Below are positions 1 through 8,429 of a DNA stretch of 64,000 nucleotides, piece after piece. Origin of the DNA: Streptomyces sp. SCUT-3 (GTDB lineage Bacteria > Actinomycetota > Actinomycetes > Streptomycetales > Streptomycetaceae); contig NZ_CP046907.1 in NCBI RefSeq assembly GCF_014083985.1, forward strand, positions 2,026,001-2,090,000. The letters are read 5' to 3'. The notes under the pieces were generated by a model. That model had not been told where the DNA came from. It made no database searches and saw nothing but the letters and a program-made list of their open reading frames with translations. Position 1 is the first letter of the stretch. Each line of letters begins with the position of its first letter. Position numbers and translations under genes: made by a program.

Positions 1-1569
1 CTGCGGGTCTTCCGCACCGTCACCCTCCCCATGGTCGCGCCCGGCCTGGCGGCGGGCGCCGCACTGTGCTGGGCCCGGGCGCTCGGCGAGTTCGGGGCCA
101 CCATCACCTTCGCGGGGAACCTCCCCGGACGCACCCAGACCCTTCCCCTCCAGGTCTACCTGCTGCTGCAGGACGACCCGGAGGGCGCGACGGCGGTCTC
201 CCTGCTCCTGCTGGCCGTCGCCCTGGCCGTCCTGGTCGCCCTGCGCGGCCGCTGGGCCGGGGCCGGGGCCGTGCGCGACGCGCGCCCGCGCCCCGGCGCG
301 GGCACACCCGCGGACGACGCCGGGACCGCCGGGGCCGCCGGGACGCCCGAGGGCACCGGGGCCGTCGAGGACGCCGAGGCCGCCGTCCCTCCCGCCGCGC
401 CCCGTGCCGCCGCCCCGCCGCCCACCCCGTCGTCCACCCTGCCGTCCGGCGGCCCGGCGGGGCCCGGGGAGCACGCGGGGGCGGCGTCCCTGCGCGCGGA
501 GGTGACCGGCTCCACCGAGGTCTCCCTCGATGTCGGCGCCGGGACGACGGTCGCCGTGGTCGGCCCCAACGGGGCGGGCAAGACCACGCTGCTGCGCGCC
601 CTGCTCGGGATCACCGGCCGCGCCGCCGCCCGGCCCCTGCTGATCGGCGGCCGGGACGTCTCCCCCCTCCCCCCGCACCGGCGCGGCATCGCCTGGGTGC
701 CGCAGGACGGGGCACTGTTCCCCCACCTGACGGCCCTGGCCAACACCGCCTACGGGCTGCGCGCCCAGGGCGTTCCCCGGGCGCGGGCGCACCGCGAGGC
801 GCAGGAGTGGCTGGACCGCCTCGGGGTGGGCCGGCTGGCCGGGCGCCGTCCTGCCGCCCTGTCCGGCGGCCAGGCACAGCGCGTGGCGCTCGCCCGCGCC
901 CTCGCCGCCCGCCCCCGGCTGCTGCTGCTCGACGAGCCGCTGGCGGCCCTCGACCAGACGGCCCGGGCGCACGTGCGGCACGCCCTGCGGGAGCACCTGG
1001 CCGGGTTCGGCGGCGTGTGCCTGGTCGTCACCCACGACCCGGTGGAGGCGCTGTCCCTGGCGGGCCGCATCCTCGTGCTGGAGGAGGGGCGGGCCGTGCA
1101 GGAGGCGGCGCCGGCGAAGATCGCCCGCCACCCCCGTTCCCCGTGGGTGGCCCGCATGCTGGGCCGCAACGCCTGGACGGGAACGGCCGCCGACGGAGGC
1201 GTCGCCCTGCCGGGCGGGACCCGGCTGGTGGCCGCCGAGCCGCTGCCGGCGGGCTCCCCCGCCCTGGCCGTGGTCGCGCCGGAGGCCGTCGCCCTGCACC
1301 GCGGGCGGCCCGCGGCGGGCAGCAGCCCCCGCAACGCGTGGCCGGGGACGGTGCGGGAGGTCACCGCACTGGGCAGCCGCCTGCGAGTACTGCTGACCGC
1401 GGGCGCCCCGGAGGACGGGTCCGGCGGGACCGGCGGGACCGGCGGACCCGGCGGTTTCGACGTGATCGCCGAGATCACCCCGGCCTCGGCGGCGGAACTC
1501 GGCGTCGCGGAGGGCGCGCGGATGTGGGCGAGCGTGAAGGCGACCGAGGTGACACTCGTCGCCCTGTGA
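1..1569 (+). CDS. Molybdate ABC transporter ModB-ModC fusion (5' end missing)
   Basis: The reading frame is open from base 1, so the start lies outside the window. The visible N-terminus is the end of a ModB-type permease: it has the ALGEFGATITFAGNLPG signature followed by a last hydrophobic helix (about bases 190-250). An Ala/Pro/Gly-rich linker of about 80 residues joins it to an ABC ATPase with Walker A GPNGAGKTT (near base 562), signature LSGGQAQR (near 859) and Walker B LLLLDEP. The tail resembles a TOBE/MOP molybdate-binding domain. It would import molybdate for molybdenum cofactor, which fits moeZ lying downstream. Permease and ATPase are normally separate genes, so the fusion is notable; it is read directly from one continuous frame. 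Confidence 0.85.
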   Translation: MRVFRTVTLPMVAPGLAAGAALCWARALGEFGATITFAGNLPGRTQTLPLQVYLLLQDDPEGATAVSLLLLAVALAVLVALRGRWAGAGAVRDARPRPGAGTPADDAGTAGAAGTPEGTGAVEDAEAAVPPAAPRAAAPPPTPSSTLPSGGPAGPGEHAGAASLRAEVTGSTEVSLDVGAGTTVAVVGPNGAGKTTLLRALLGITGRAAARPLLIGGRDVSPLPPHRRGIAWVPQDGALFPHLTALANTAYGLRAQGVPRARAHREAQEWLDRLGVGRLAGRRPAALSGGQAQRVALARALAARPRLLLLDEPLAALDQTARAHVRHALREHLAGFGGVCLVVTHDPVEALSLAGRILVLEEGRAVQEAAPAKIARHPRSPWVARMLGRNAWTGTAADGGVALPGGTRLVAAEPLPAGSPALAVVAPEAVALHRGRPAAGSSPRNAWPGTVREVTALGSRLRVLLTAGAPEDGSGGTGGTGGPGGFDVIAEITPASAAELGVAEGARMWASVKATEVTLVAL

Positions 1570-1861
1570 GGCGGGCCCCGGGACGGAAGCCCGCGGCGGC
1601 CCCCGTCGCCCCGCACCGAGCCGGCCCTGCGCACCCTCCGCCTCCGGCTCCACGACGACGCCCTGCCGGTCCTCGCGCATATCCTCGCCGGGCGGTCCGG
1701 GCATCCCGCCGACGACCTGCGCGAACGGGTGCGGGCCGCCGTGCCCGACGGTGGTCCGCGGGCCGCGGTCGAGGAGTACGCGCGGCGCAGGTCCGGGGCC
1801 CCGGCCGTCGGAGGGCCGCGCTACGATCCCGGCTCTACGCCGCCACGTCCCGGGAGGAACC
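1570..1861. other. Gap with coding-like stretch lacking a start codon
   Basis: Between the ModBC stop and the next gene there is no complete gene. From about 1606 to 1820 the frame that continues past the ModBC stop reads like real protein, with residues such as LRTLRLRLHDDALPVLAHIL and good third-position GC. It has no ATG or GTG near its beginning; the first GTG is at 1729. It may be a gene remnant or chance. A TACGAT box at 1822-1827 is a plausible -10 element for the following gene. Confidence 0.35.
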
Positions 1862-2389
1862 GTGCAGGAGACGAGCATCGTGGAGTTGGCCTACGTGCCG
1901 ACGACCGCGGATGCGACGCAGGCGATCCGCGCGCGGATGCGGGCCACGCCGGCGGGGCGGCTGCAGAGCCGGATCCTCCTGGCCAGTACGGTCGTCGTCC
2001 TGGGCGCCTTTGCCATGTACCTCGCGGTGTCGGAGGAGCCCAGCCTCCGGATGACCGTGCTCTGCCTCGCGTCACCGACCCTCTCCATCGGCATGTACCT
2101 GCTGGTACCCGCCCTGCAGGGGCGTCAGGTGCACCGGATGGTCGCCCCGCAGGGGGAGTTCCGGGCCGTCGTGGACGACGCAGGGGTGCGGGTCGTCTCG
2201 CGGGACAGCGAGACGACGCACCGGTGGCCGATGCTCACCCGGTACACGGAGACCGCCGCCCTCTTCGTGCTGATGACGCCCGACAAGCACGGCGTCGGCA
2301 TCGTCGTCCTCCCCAAGCGCGGCGCCGCGGAACCGGCGGACGTCGACCGGTTGCGGGCCGTCCTCGACCGCAACGCCACGCGGGTCTGA
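1862..2389 (+). CDS. YcxB-like membrane protein
   Basis: A 175-residue protein with two hydrophobic segments at roughly residues 38-57 and 63-82, followed by a soluble C-terminal domain with beta-strand-like alternation (FRAVVDDAGVRVVSRDSET). This layout resembles the YcxB-like family of unknown function; the assignment is by pattern only. The GTG start at 1862 is chosen over an upstream ATG at 1751 because GGGAGG sits just before it (1851-1856) and the protein pattern begins there. It stands alone between the ModBC gene and a strong terminator. Confidence 0.65.
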   Translation: MQETSIVELAYVPTTADATQAIRARMRATPAGRLQSRILLASTVVVLGAFAMYLAVSEEPSLRMTVLCLASPTLSIGMYLLVPALQGRQVHRMVAPQGEFRAVVDDAGVRVVSRDSETTHRWPMLTRYTETAALFVLMTPDKHGVGIVVLPKRGAAEPADVDRLRAVLDRNATRV

Positions 2390-2393
2390 GCCG

Positions 2394-2442
2394 CAGAACG
2401 GGCCCGCGGCTCCGACCGGATCGGAGCCGCGGGCCCGTTCTG
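2394..2442. terminator. Perfect 22-bp hairpin between convergent genes
   Basis: The arms 2394-2415 and 2421-2442 are exact reverse complements around a 5-base loop. The hairpin lies between the stop of the YcxB-like gene and the stop of moeZ, so it can end transcription from both sides. There is no U tract, as is usual for GC-rich actinomycete terminators. Confidence 0.85.
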
Positions 2443-2466
2443 CTGCGCCGGGGGGCCGGGGGCCGG

Positions 2467-3645
2467 TCAGTACACCGGCTTGTGCGGCTCGACCGTGTTG
2501 ACCCAGCCGATGACGCCGCCGCCGACGTGGACGGCGTCGGAGAAGCCCGCGGACTTCAGGACGGCCAGCACCTCGGCGGAGCGCACGCCGGTCTTGCAGT
2601 GCAGGACGATCTTCTTGTCCTGCGACAGGTCGCCGAGGGCGCTGCCCATCAGGAACTCGTTCTTCGGGATCAGCCGCGCGCCCGGGATGCTGACGATCTC
2701 GTACTCGTTCGGCTCGCGGACGTCGATGATGTCGATGTCGTCGCCCGCGTCGATCATCTCCTTCAGCTGCGCCGGAGTGATCGTCGAGCCCATGGCGGCC
2801 TCCTGGGCCTCCTCCGACACGACGCCGCAGAAGGCCTCGTAGTCGATGAGCTCGGTGACCGTCGGGTTCTTGCCGCAGACCGCGCACTCGGGGTCCTTGC
2901 GGACCTTGACCTGGCGGTAGTTCATCTCCAGGGCGTCGTAGATCATCAGGCGGCCGACCAGCGGCTCGCCGATGCCGGCCAGGAGCTTGATCGCCTCGTT
3001 GGTCTGGATCGAGCCGATCGAGGCGCACAGGACGCCCAGGACGCCGCCCTCGGCGCAGGAGGGGACCATGCCGGGGGGCGGGGGCTCCGGGTAGAGGCAG
3101 CGGTAGCACGGGCCGTGCTCGGACCAGAAGACCGACGCCTGGCCGTCGAAGCGGTAGATCGAGCCCCACACGTACGGCTTGTTCAGCAGCACGCAGGCGT
3201 CGTTGACCAGGTAGCGGGTGGCGAAGTTGTCCGTGCCGTCCACGATCAGGTCGTACTGGGAGAAGATCTCCATCACGTTGGAGCTGTCGAGCCGCTCCTG
3301 GTGGAGGTTGACCTGCACGTAGGGGTTGATGCCCTGGATGGTGTCCCGGGCGGACTCGGCCTTGGGGCGGCCGATGTCCGCCTGGCTGTGGATGATCTGC
3401 CGCTGGAGGTTCGACTCGTCGACCTCGTCGAACTCCACGATGCCCAGGGTGCCCACGCCTGCGGCGGCGAGGTACATCAGGGCCGGGGAGCCAAGGCCCC
3501 CGGCGCCGACGGCCAGGACCTTGGCGTTCTTCAGCCGCTTCTGCCCGTCCATCCCGACGTCCGGGATGATCAGGTGGCGGGAGTACCTGCGGACCTCGTC
3601 GACGGTGAGCTCGGCAGCCGGCTCGACCAGGGGTGGCAGCGACAC
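2467..3645 (-). CDS. moeZ: MoeZ: sulfur-carrier adenylyltransferase/sulfurtransferase
   Basis: A 392-residue two-domain protein. The N-terminal ThiF/MoeB domain has the nucleotide-binding GAGGLGSPA motif near residue 50 and paired zinc cysteines (CYRC near 182; CAVC near 257). The C-terminal rhodanese domain carries the catalytic cysteine in LHCKTGVRS near residue 351. In actinomycetes MoeZ adenylates and then thiolates sulfur-carrier proteins such as MoaD, ThiS and CysO, supplying sulfur for molybdopterin, thiamine and cysteine. The start is GTG at 3645 with GGAG just upstream. A molybdate transporter gene lies on the other side of the terminator. Full length, no missing catalytic residue. 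Confidence 0.95.
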   Translation of the reverse strand: MSLPPLVEPAAELTVDEVRRYSRHLIIPDVGMDGQKRLKNAKVLAVGAGGLGSPALMYLAAAGVGTLGIVEFDEVDESNLQRQIIHSQADIGRPKAESARDTIQGINPYVQVNLHQERLDSSNVMEIFSQYDLIVDGTDNFATRYLVNDACVLLNKPYVWGSIYRFDGQASVFWSEHGPCYRCLYPEPPPPGMVPSCAEGGVLGVLCASIGSIQTNEAIKLLAGIGEPLVGRLMIYDALEMNYRQVKVRKDPECAVCGKNPTVTELIDYEAFCGVVSEEAQEAAMGSTITPAQLKEMIDAGDDIDIIDVREPNEYEIVSIPGARLIPKNEFLMGSALGDLSQDKKIVLHCKTGVRSAEVLAVLKSAGFSDAVHVGGGVIGWVNTVEPHKPVY

Positions 3646-3812
3646 TGGGGCTCCGTTGGTCGGTGGAAGTACGGTCGTTCAGCCGTAACACTGCCACGCC
3701 CGTCGGCATTCCAAGACACCCGGTCCGATGGGCGAGACACGGACCGCCCGCATCGCGATACCGGCCCCGGGAAGCGCCCCGGAGGCCCGGAGGGCGAGGC
3801 CCCGGCGACTTC

Positions 3813-3850
3813 GTCCCGCATCCCGGGATTCCCGTCCCGGGATGCGGGAC
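3813..3850. terminator. 16-bp hairpin
   Basis: The arms 3813-3828 and 3835-3850 are exact reverse complements with a 6-base loop. It lies in the gap between the epimerase gene stop and the moeZ start, so it probably helps end the leftward epimerase transcript. Confidence 0.6.
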
Positions 3851-3857
3851 GGAAACA

Positions 3858-3890
3858 GCCGGGCCCGCGGGCGGTTCCCGCGGGCCCGGC
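3858..3890 (-). terminator. 14-bp hairpin after epimerase gene
   Basis: The arms 3858-3871 and 3877-3890 are exact reverse complements with a 5-base loop. The hairpin begins two bases after the epimerase stop codon on the minus strand, the expected place for its terminator. It forms a pair with the hairpin at 3813-3850. Confidence 0.75.
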
Positions 3891-3892
3891 CG

Positions 3893-4804
3893 TCAGATCC
3901 GGCACGCCGCCTCCATCCACACGTCGGCCAGCGACTCCTCCAGCGCGATCCGGGGGCGCCAGCCGAGGCGGTCGCGGGCGGTCCGCACGTCCGCCTGCTG
4001 CCAGGGGCCGCAGCCGTCGGGGGCGGGCCCCGCCTGGTCCGGGTGGCCCGGGTCGTCCGTCTCCGAGACGGGGCCCTCGTAGCCGGCGACGCGGGCGAGC
4101 GTGCAGACCGCGTCGCGCAGCCGCACGGCGCGGCCGCCCCCGATGTTCACCACCCCCTGCGCCGCGGACAGGGAGGCGGCGTGGGCGGCGCGGGCGACGT
4201 CGCGGACGTCGACGAAGTCGCGGAGCACGGACAGGCCGCCGATCCGGACCTCCCCCTCGCCGTGCTGCATGGCCCGGCGCAGGATGTCCGCGGCGCGGCC
4301 CAGCGGGGTCCCGGTGGGGGTGCCGGGACCCACCGGCGTGAACACGCGGAGGACGATCGCGTCGAGCCCGGAACCCAGGACGAGCTCGGTGCCGGCGAGC
4401 TTGCTGACGCCGTAGGCGCCGCCCGGCCGCGGAAGGGCCTCCTCCCCGGTGGAGGAGCCGACCGGCGAGGGGCCGTACTCGGCCGCGCAGCCCACCTGGA
4501 CCAGCCGTGCGCCGCAGCCGCTGCGGCGCAGCGCCTCGCAGACGGTGGCCACGGCGACGGTGTTGTTCCGCGTCAGGTCCTGGGCGGTGCCGGCCATGGC
4601 GCCGGTGCAGTTGACGACCACGCCCGGGTGGACCGCGTCCAGGAAGCGGGCGAGCGCCCCGGGGCTGCCGGTGGACAGGTCGAACCGCACGTCGGCCTCG
4701 TCCCGGCGGCCGAGCGTGGTGAGCTGGACCGCGGGGTCGGCGAGCAGCCGGTCGGCCACGTGGCGTCCGATGAACCCGTCGGCGCCGAGCAGCAGCACCC
4801 TCAT
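3893..4804 (-). CDS. NAD-dependent epimerase/dehydratase
   Basis: A 303-residue short-chain dehydrogenase of the extended type. The Rossmann nucleotide site is GADGFIGR at residues 8-15. The catalytic Y-x3-K is YGVSK near residue 145, preceded by an EYG segment typical of sugar epimerases. A VRDVARA stretch near 220 is also typical of the family. It likely alters a nucleotide sugar, but the substrate cannot be read from sequence. ATG at 4804 begins the canonical MRVLLLG strand; longer starts add only low-complexity residues. It is the last gene of a leftward cluster with a membrane protein and a PelF-type glycosyltransferase, which suggests that it prepares the sugar donor. Confidence 0.85.
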   Translation of the reverse strand: MRVLLLGADGFIGRHVADRLLADPAVQLTTLGRRDEADVRFDLSTGSPGALARFLDAVHPGVVVNCTGAMAGTAQDLTRNNTVAVATVCEALRRSGCGARLVQVGCAAEYGPSPVGSSTGEEALPRPGGAYGVSKLAGTELVLGSGLDAIVLRVFTPVGPGTPTGTPLGRAADILRRAMQHGEGEVRIGGLSVLRDFVDVRDVARAAHAASLSAAQGVVNIGGGRAVRLRDAVCTLARVAGYEGPVSETDDPGHPDQAGPAPDGCGPWQQADVRTARDRLGWRPRIALEESLADVWMEAACRI

Positions 4805-4856
4805 CGTGCGCCCCCGTCCCTCACGTGCGCCCTGCGGGGACGGTTCGGATGGTCGG

Positions 4857-6282
4857 TCATGTGAACAGCTCCTTGGGGAGTGGCGAAGCCGGTGGGCCGG
4901 CCGGCCCGGCGCCTGCGGCGGCGCGGTGGGCCGATGCACGGGCCAGTACGCGGCACGCGCCGGCCGCCAGGGCCAGCGCTGCGGAGCCGCATGCGGCGGC
5001 CTGTACGCCGCCGGGCCCGAGGTCGTGCAGGAACTCGGCCACCGGACGGAGGCGGGGTTCCACTGCGGGGAGCCGGTGCAGCCCGGCGACGGCCAGGGCC
5101 GCGGCCTCGGCCGCGCAGGCCGCCGCGCAGGCGGCGGCCCCGGCCCCGGGGAAGCCGTGCACGGCGAGCAGCCGGGCGAGGAAGAGCAGGAGGCCCAGCG
5201 CCGCGGCCCCGGCGAGGACGCCGGCCGGTACGGACCGGCCGGCGAGCAGGTGTGCGGCGAGCAGGTGTGCGGCGGCCAGGAGGGCCGCCAGGGCCAGCCC
5301 GAAGGCCGCGGTGGCGGCGGCGAACAGCGGCCGCACCCCGGCCGCGAACTCCTCCAGGCCGCGGCTGCGGCCCAGCTGGGCGGCGGCCCGGGCGGCGAAG
5401 CGGCGGGCGGACAGCGCGGCGGGCCCCACCGCGAGGGCCAGCGCGGTCAGCACGGTCAGCGCGGTGGAGGAGAACGGCCGCGCGGGGCGCGGGGCGCCCA
5501 GGAGGACGGCCAGCAGGTCCCCGCCGGCCACGGCGAAACCCAGCAGCCACCCGGTGCACAGGGCGCCGCCGGCCTGCCCGCCGCCGGGGGCCCGCAGCGG
5601 GCCCCGGCGCAGGCACAGCGCCAGGGCCGCCGCGATCACCACCGTGGCCGCGGCGTACGGGAGGAGCACCCGGGGCCCGTGCCCAACGGCCACCGACCCG
5701 GGCAGGACGACGGCCGCGCCGGCGCAGGCCGCACCGGGCAGCAGGTACCGTCCGGCGGCACGGCAGCCCCAGGACCCGTCGGCCGGCCCGCGCCCCCCGC
5801 CCGCCGGCACCGGCCGGAACGCCGGCAACGGCCGGGCCGTCGGCAACGCCCGGGTCACCGGCACCGCCCGGGCCGTCGTCGCGGGGCACCCGCGCGTGGA
5901 GTTCCTCGGCCAGGGAGAAGACGTCGCGGTGCCGGAAGCGCGCCGCGACGCGGTCGGTGACGCCGACGGCCTCCAGCGCGGCGGCGATCTCCAGCGGATC
6001 GACGGCCCGGCCGCACAGGCGCCGGTAGCGGTCGATCAGCACGGTGACGGGGTCCGCGGGCCGTCCCGCCGGAACCGGGGGCCGGTCCTCCGCGCCCGGG
6101 GGACGGGGCTCCGCGCCCGGGGGACGGGGCTCCGCGCCCGGGCGGTGCCGGTCCGTCGTCCCGTCCGCCGTCGTCCCTTCCGCCGTCGTCCCGTCCGCCG
6201 CCGTCCCGCTCGCCGCCGTCCCGTCCGACACCGGCCCGCTCGCCGGGAGGCAGCGCGCGGGCGGCTGCTGCGCCCGGCTCAC
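4857..6282 (-). CDS. Polytopic membrane protein of PelF cluster, apparent frameshift
   Basis: Two frames together make one protein of about 474 residues. The first part starts at GTG 6282, sharing GTGA with the glycosyltransferase stop, and contains a soluble stretch (PLEIAAALEAVGVTDR, then FRHRDVFSLAEELHARVPR) ending near 5880. The second part, open from 5864 to 4857, contains about eight hydrophobic helices. Removing one base from the C6 run at 5793-5798 joins them into a continuous frame, so this is either a true mutation or an assembly error. The role may be translocation of a polysaccharide or glycoconjugate, inferred only from the neighbouring PelF-type enzyme; similarity to PelG is not evident by eye. 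The fallback reading is a shorter gene from GTG 5864. Confidence 0.6.
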
Positions 6283-8159
6283 CGGTCTCCGCCCCCCGGC
6301 CCGGCGAGGGCGCGCGGACGGGCGTCCGGGCCCGGGTGGAACCGCTCGGCCCCGGCCCCGGCGTCCGCGCGGTCCTGTGCGCGGGCACCGGTCCGGGCCC
6401 AGCGCCCGGGGAGGCGTGCCTCGGCGGGCCGGGCGAAGGGCCGCTGTGCCGCGCCGGGCCCGGGTGCGTCCCGGTGCTGCGGGGCCGGGGCGTGCGAGAC
6501 CAGTTCGAGGTAGAGGCCCTGGAAGGCGGCGGCGGTGCGCTCCGCGGTGAACAGTTCGAGGGCGCGGGACCTGGCCGCCGCTCCCAGCCTGGCCGCCCTG
6601 GCGGGGTCGGCGAGCAGTGCCAGGCAGGCAGCCGCCAGGGCCCGGGGGTTGCGCGGCGGGACGACCAGCCCGGTGCCGCCGACCACCTCGCGCGCCGCGC
6701 CGGCGTCGGGCGTCACGGTGGCGCGCCCGCAGAGCATCGCCTCGACCAGTTCCCGGGGGAAGTCGCCGGCTCCGGAACCGGCCGGGACGACGACGTCGCC
6801 CGAGGCGCAGACGTCGGCGGCGTGGGGGCCGTCGGGGACGTCCGAGCGTTCGAACACCACGGGCGGGCCGTCGCCCGGACCGTCCCCGGGCTCCCCCGCC
6901 TCCGCACCGGGCGGGGTGTCGGGGAAGAGTCGGGCGGCCAGCTCGCGGCAGTGCGCCAGGTACTCCTCGTCCGCCTCCTCCGCCACGGGGCCGACGATCC
7001 TCAGCCGCGCCCGGGGCATCCTGCCGCGGACCTCGGCGAAGGCGCGGAGCGCTCCCGCCGGGTCCTGGGCCGGTCCGATGCGGCCGGTCCACACGACCGT
7101 CGCCGGCCGCCCCGGGTCCGGGGGGCGGTCCTCGGGGGCGGGGAGCCGTGCGGCGTCCTCGGCCGCCTCCGCCACCGCGCGGAACGGGGCCGGGTCGGTC
7201 CCCGGGTGCACGGTGCGCAGCCGGCCCGGGTCGGCGCCGCACCGCTCCTGCCAGCGCCGGGTGTGGGCGTGGTCGCAGGTCACGAGCGCGGCCCGGTGGT
7301 AGGCCTCCTGGAGGAGGAGGCGGTGGAAGGCGGACGTCAGGGCCCGCACCGGCCGCGGCAGCCGGCTGCGCGCCTGCGCCAGGTACTGGCCCCGCAGCGC
7401 CGAGCCGTGCTCGGTGAGGAGGAGGGGGACGCCGAAGAAGTGGCGTGCCAGGAGTCCGGGAAGGGCCGGCAGGGCGGTGGCCCCCGCGACGAACGCGTGG
7501 CACAGGTCCGCCCGGACCAGTGCGGGCCCCCTCCGGGAGGAGGGGGCGGGCCGGCCGTACCAGGGGGCGGACAGGGGGCGCAGCGCCCGTTCCACGGCCG
7601 TGTTCACGACGAGCAGGTCCTCGACGGTCGGCCCGCAGGCGCGCCAGGCGTCCTCCAGGACGGCCAGTGCGGCCTCGCCGCGCAGGAGGCCGGGAAGCGC
7701 GGTGCCCTCCCCGGCCAGCTCGGCGAGTCCGTACAACCCGGAGGCGAAACGGTCCGCCTCGCCGCCACGGCTGCCGGGGGCCCGGTCCGGCCCCTGCTCC
7801 GTTCCCTGCTCCGTTCCTCGGCCCGGGCCGTTCCGGGGCGCCGGGGCGGCGGGCCGCGGTGCCGCGGCCGACGCGGCCGTGGCCGCCGCCAGGTCGCGGT
7901 AGTGCGCGAGGAACCGCCGGCCGGCCCGGCCCCGGGCGGTCCCGGCGCGGCCCGCGGGCACGCCCCACAGCGGCTGGGCGTGCACCGGGCGCCCTCCGGG
8001 TGGCGTTTCCTCGCAGTGCCGCTGCTCGGCGGCGGTGCGGGTGAGCACGTACTCCTCGAAGTCGTGGCCGGGCAGGCCGCGGACGAGCCGGTCGCGCCAC
8101 TCCCGCGCGTCGCTCCGCGCCTCCGGGTGGGCACCCTCGGTGAGCAATGCGATGCGCAT
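6279..8159 (-). CDS. PelF-type family 4 glycosyltransferase
   Basis: A 626-residue GT-B enzyme. It opens with MRIALLTEG and has the acceptor-side LLTEHGSALR segment near residue 250, as in PelF proteins. The donor-binding half contains VWTGRIGPAQDP and, near residue 480, FPRELVEAMLCGRATV, whose conserved E is the retaining-GT4 catalytic-site glutamate region. PelF makes the GalNAc/GlcNAc Pel polymer in Pseudomonas; whether this one does is unknown. ATG 8159 has GGGAGGG upstream. The C-terminal 80 residues are Pro/Ala/Arg-rich and probably disordered. Its TGA overlaps the GTG of the next gene, implying translational coupling. Confidence 0.8.
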   Translation of the reverse strand: MRIALLTEGAHPEARSDAREWRDRLVRGLPGHDFEEYVLTRTAAEQRHCEETPPGGRPVHAQPLWGVPAGRAGTARGRAGRRFLAHYRDLAAATAASAAAPRPAAPAPRNGPGRGTEQGTEQGPDRAPGSRGGEADRFASGLYGLAELAGEGTALPGLLRGEAALAVLEDAWRACGPTVEDLLVVNTAVERALRPLSAPWYGRPAPSSRRGPALVRADLCHAFVAGATALPALPGLLARHFFGVPLLLTEHGSALRGQYLAQARSRLPRPVRALTSAFHRLLLQEAYHRAALVTCDHAHTRRWQERCGADPGRLRTVHPGTDPAPFRAVAEAAEDAARLPAPEDRPPDPGRPATVVWTGRIGPAQDPAGALRAFAEVRGRMPRARLRIVGPVAEEADEEYLAHCRELAARLFPDTPPGAEAGEPGDGPGDGPPVVFERSDVPDGPHAADVCASGDVVVPAGSGAGDFPRELVEAMLCGRATVTPDAGAAREVVGGTGLVVPPRNPRALAAACLALLADPARAARLGAAARSRALELFTAERTAAAFQGLYLELVSHAPAPQHRDAPGPGAAQRPFARPAEARLPGRWARTGARAQDRADAGAGAERFHPGPDARPRALAGPGGGDR

Positions 8160-8349
8160 GTGTGCCCTCCCTGGTCCGGCAGCCGACGACGCACGCCCCG
8201 CCGCGGTCGCGGCCGCCGCGGACCGCGGGCCGGTCACGACGGCGCCGGCCGCCGTTCCCGGTCCCGGCACCGACGCCGGTGCGGCACGGTGCGGTGCGGC
8301 ACGGTGCGGCGTGACGTGGTGTGGAAGACGGTAGGCCCGGAGGCGGGGG

Positions 8350-8410
8350 GCGCGGCGGACGGTTGTCCGCCGCGCCACCGGAAGGGGTGAAAGCCCGTAA
8401 CTTTCACCCC
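8350..8410 (-). terminator. Tandem hairpins downstream of esterase gene
   Basis: Two adjacent hairpins. The first has 11-bp arms (8350-8360 and 8365-8375) and a 4-base loop; the second has 10-bp arms (8384-8393 and 8401-8410) and a 7-base loop. They lie 20 bases past the esterase stop on the minus strand and before the glycosyltransferase, so they separate the two leftward units. Confidence 0.75.
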
Positions 8411-8429
8411 CGGAGCACGTTCCGCGGAG

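Noticed and set aside
1729-4341. 870-residue open frame across moeZ on the plus strand
   Set aside because: It runs antisense to the well-supported moeZ and epimerase genes and has low-complexity composition dictated by their codon bias.
4857-6282. Programmed ribosomal frameshift in the membrane protein gene
   Set aside because: No slippery heptamer with downstream stem could be shown, and two other breaks near C/G runs make an indel artefact more likely.
4801-8100. 1099-residue minus-strand frame through the PelF cluster
   Set aside because: Only the part near 5880-6282 is coding-like (it is the start of the membrane protein); the rest is an Arg/Pro/Gly-rich shadow of the glycosyltransferase gene.
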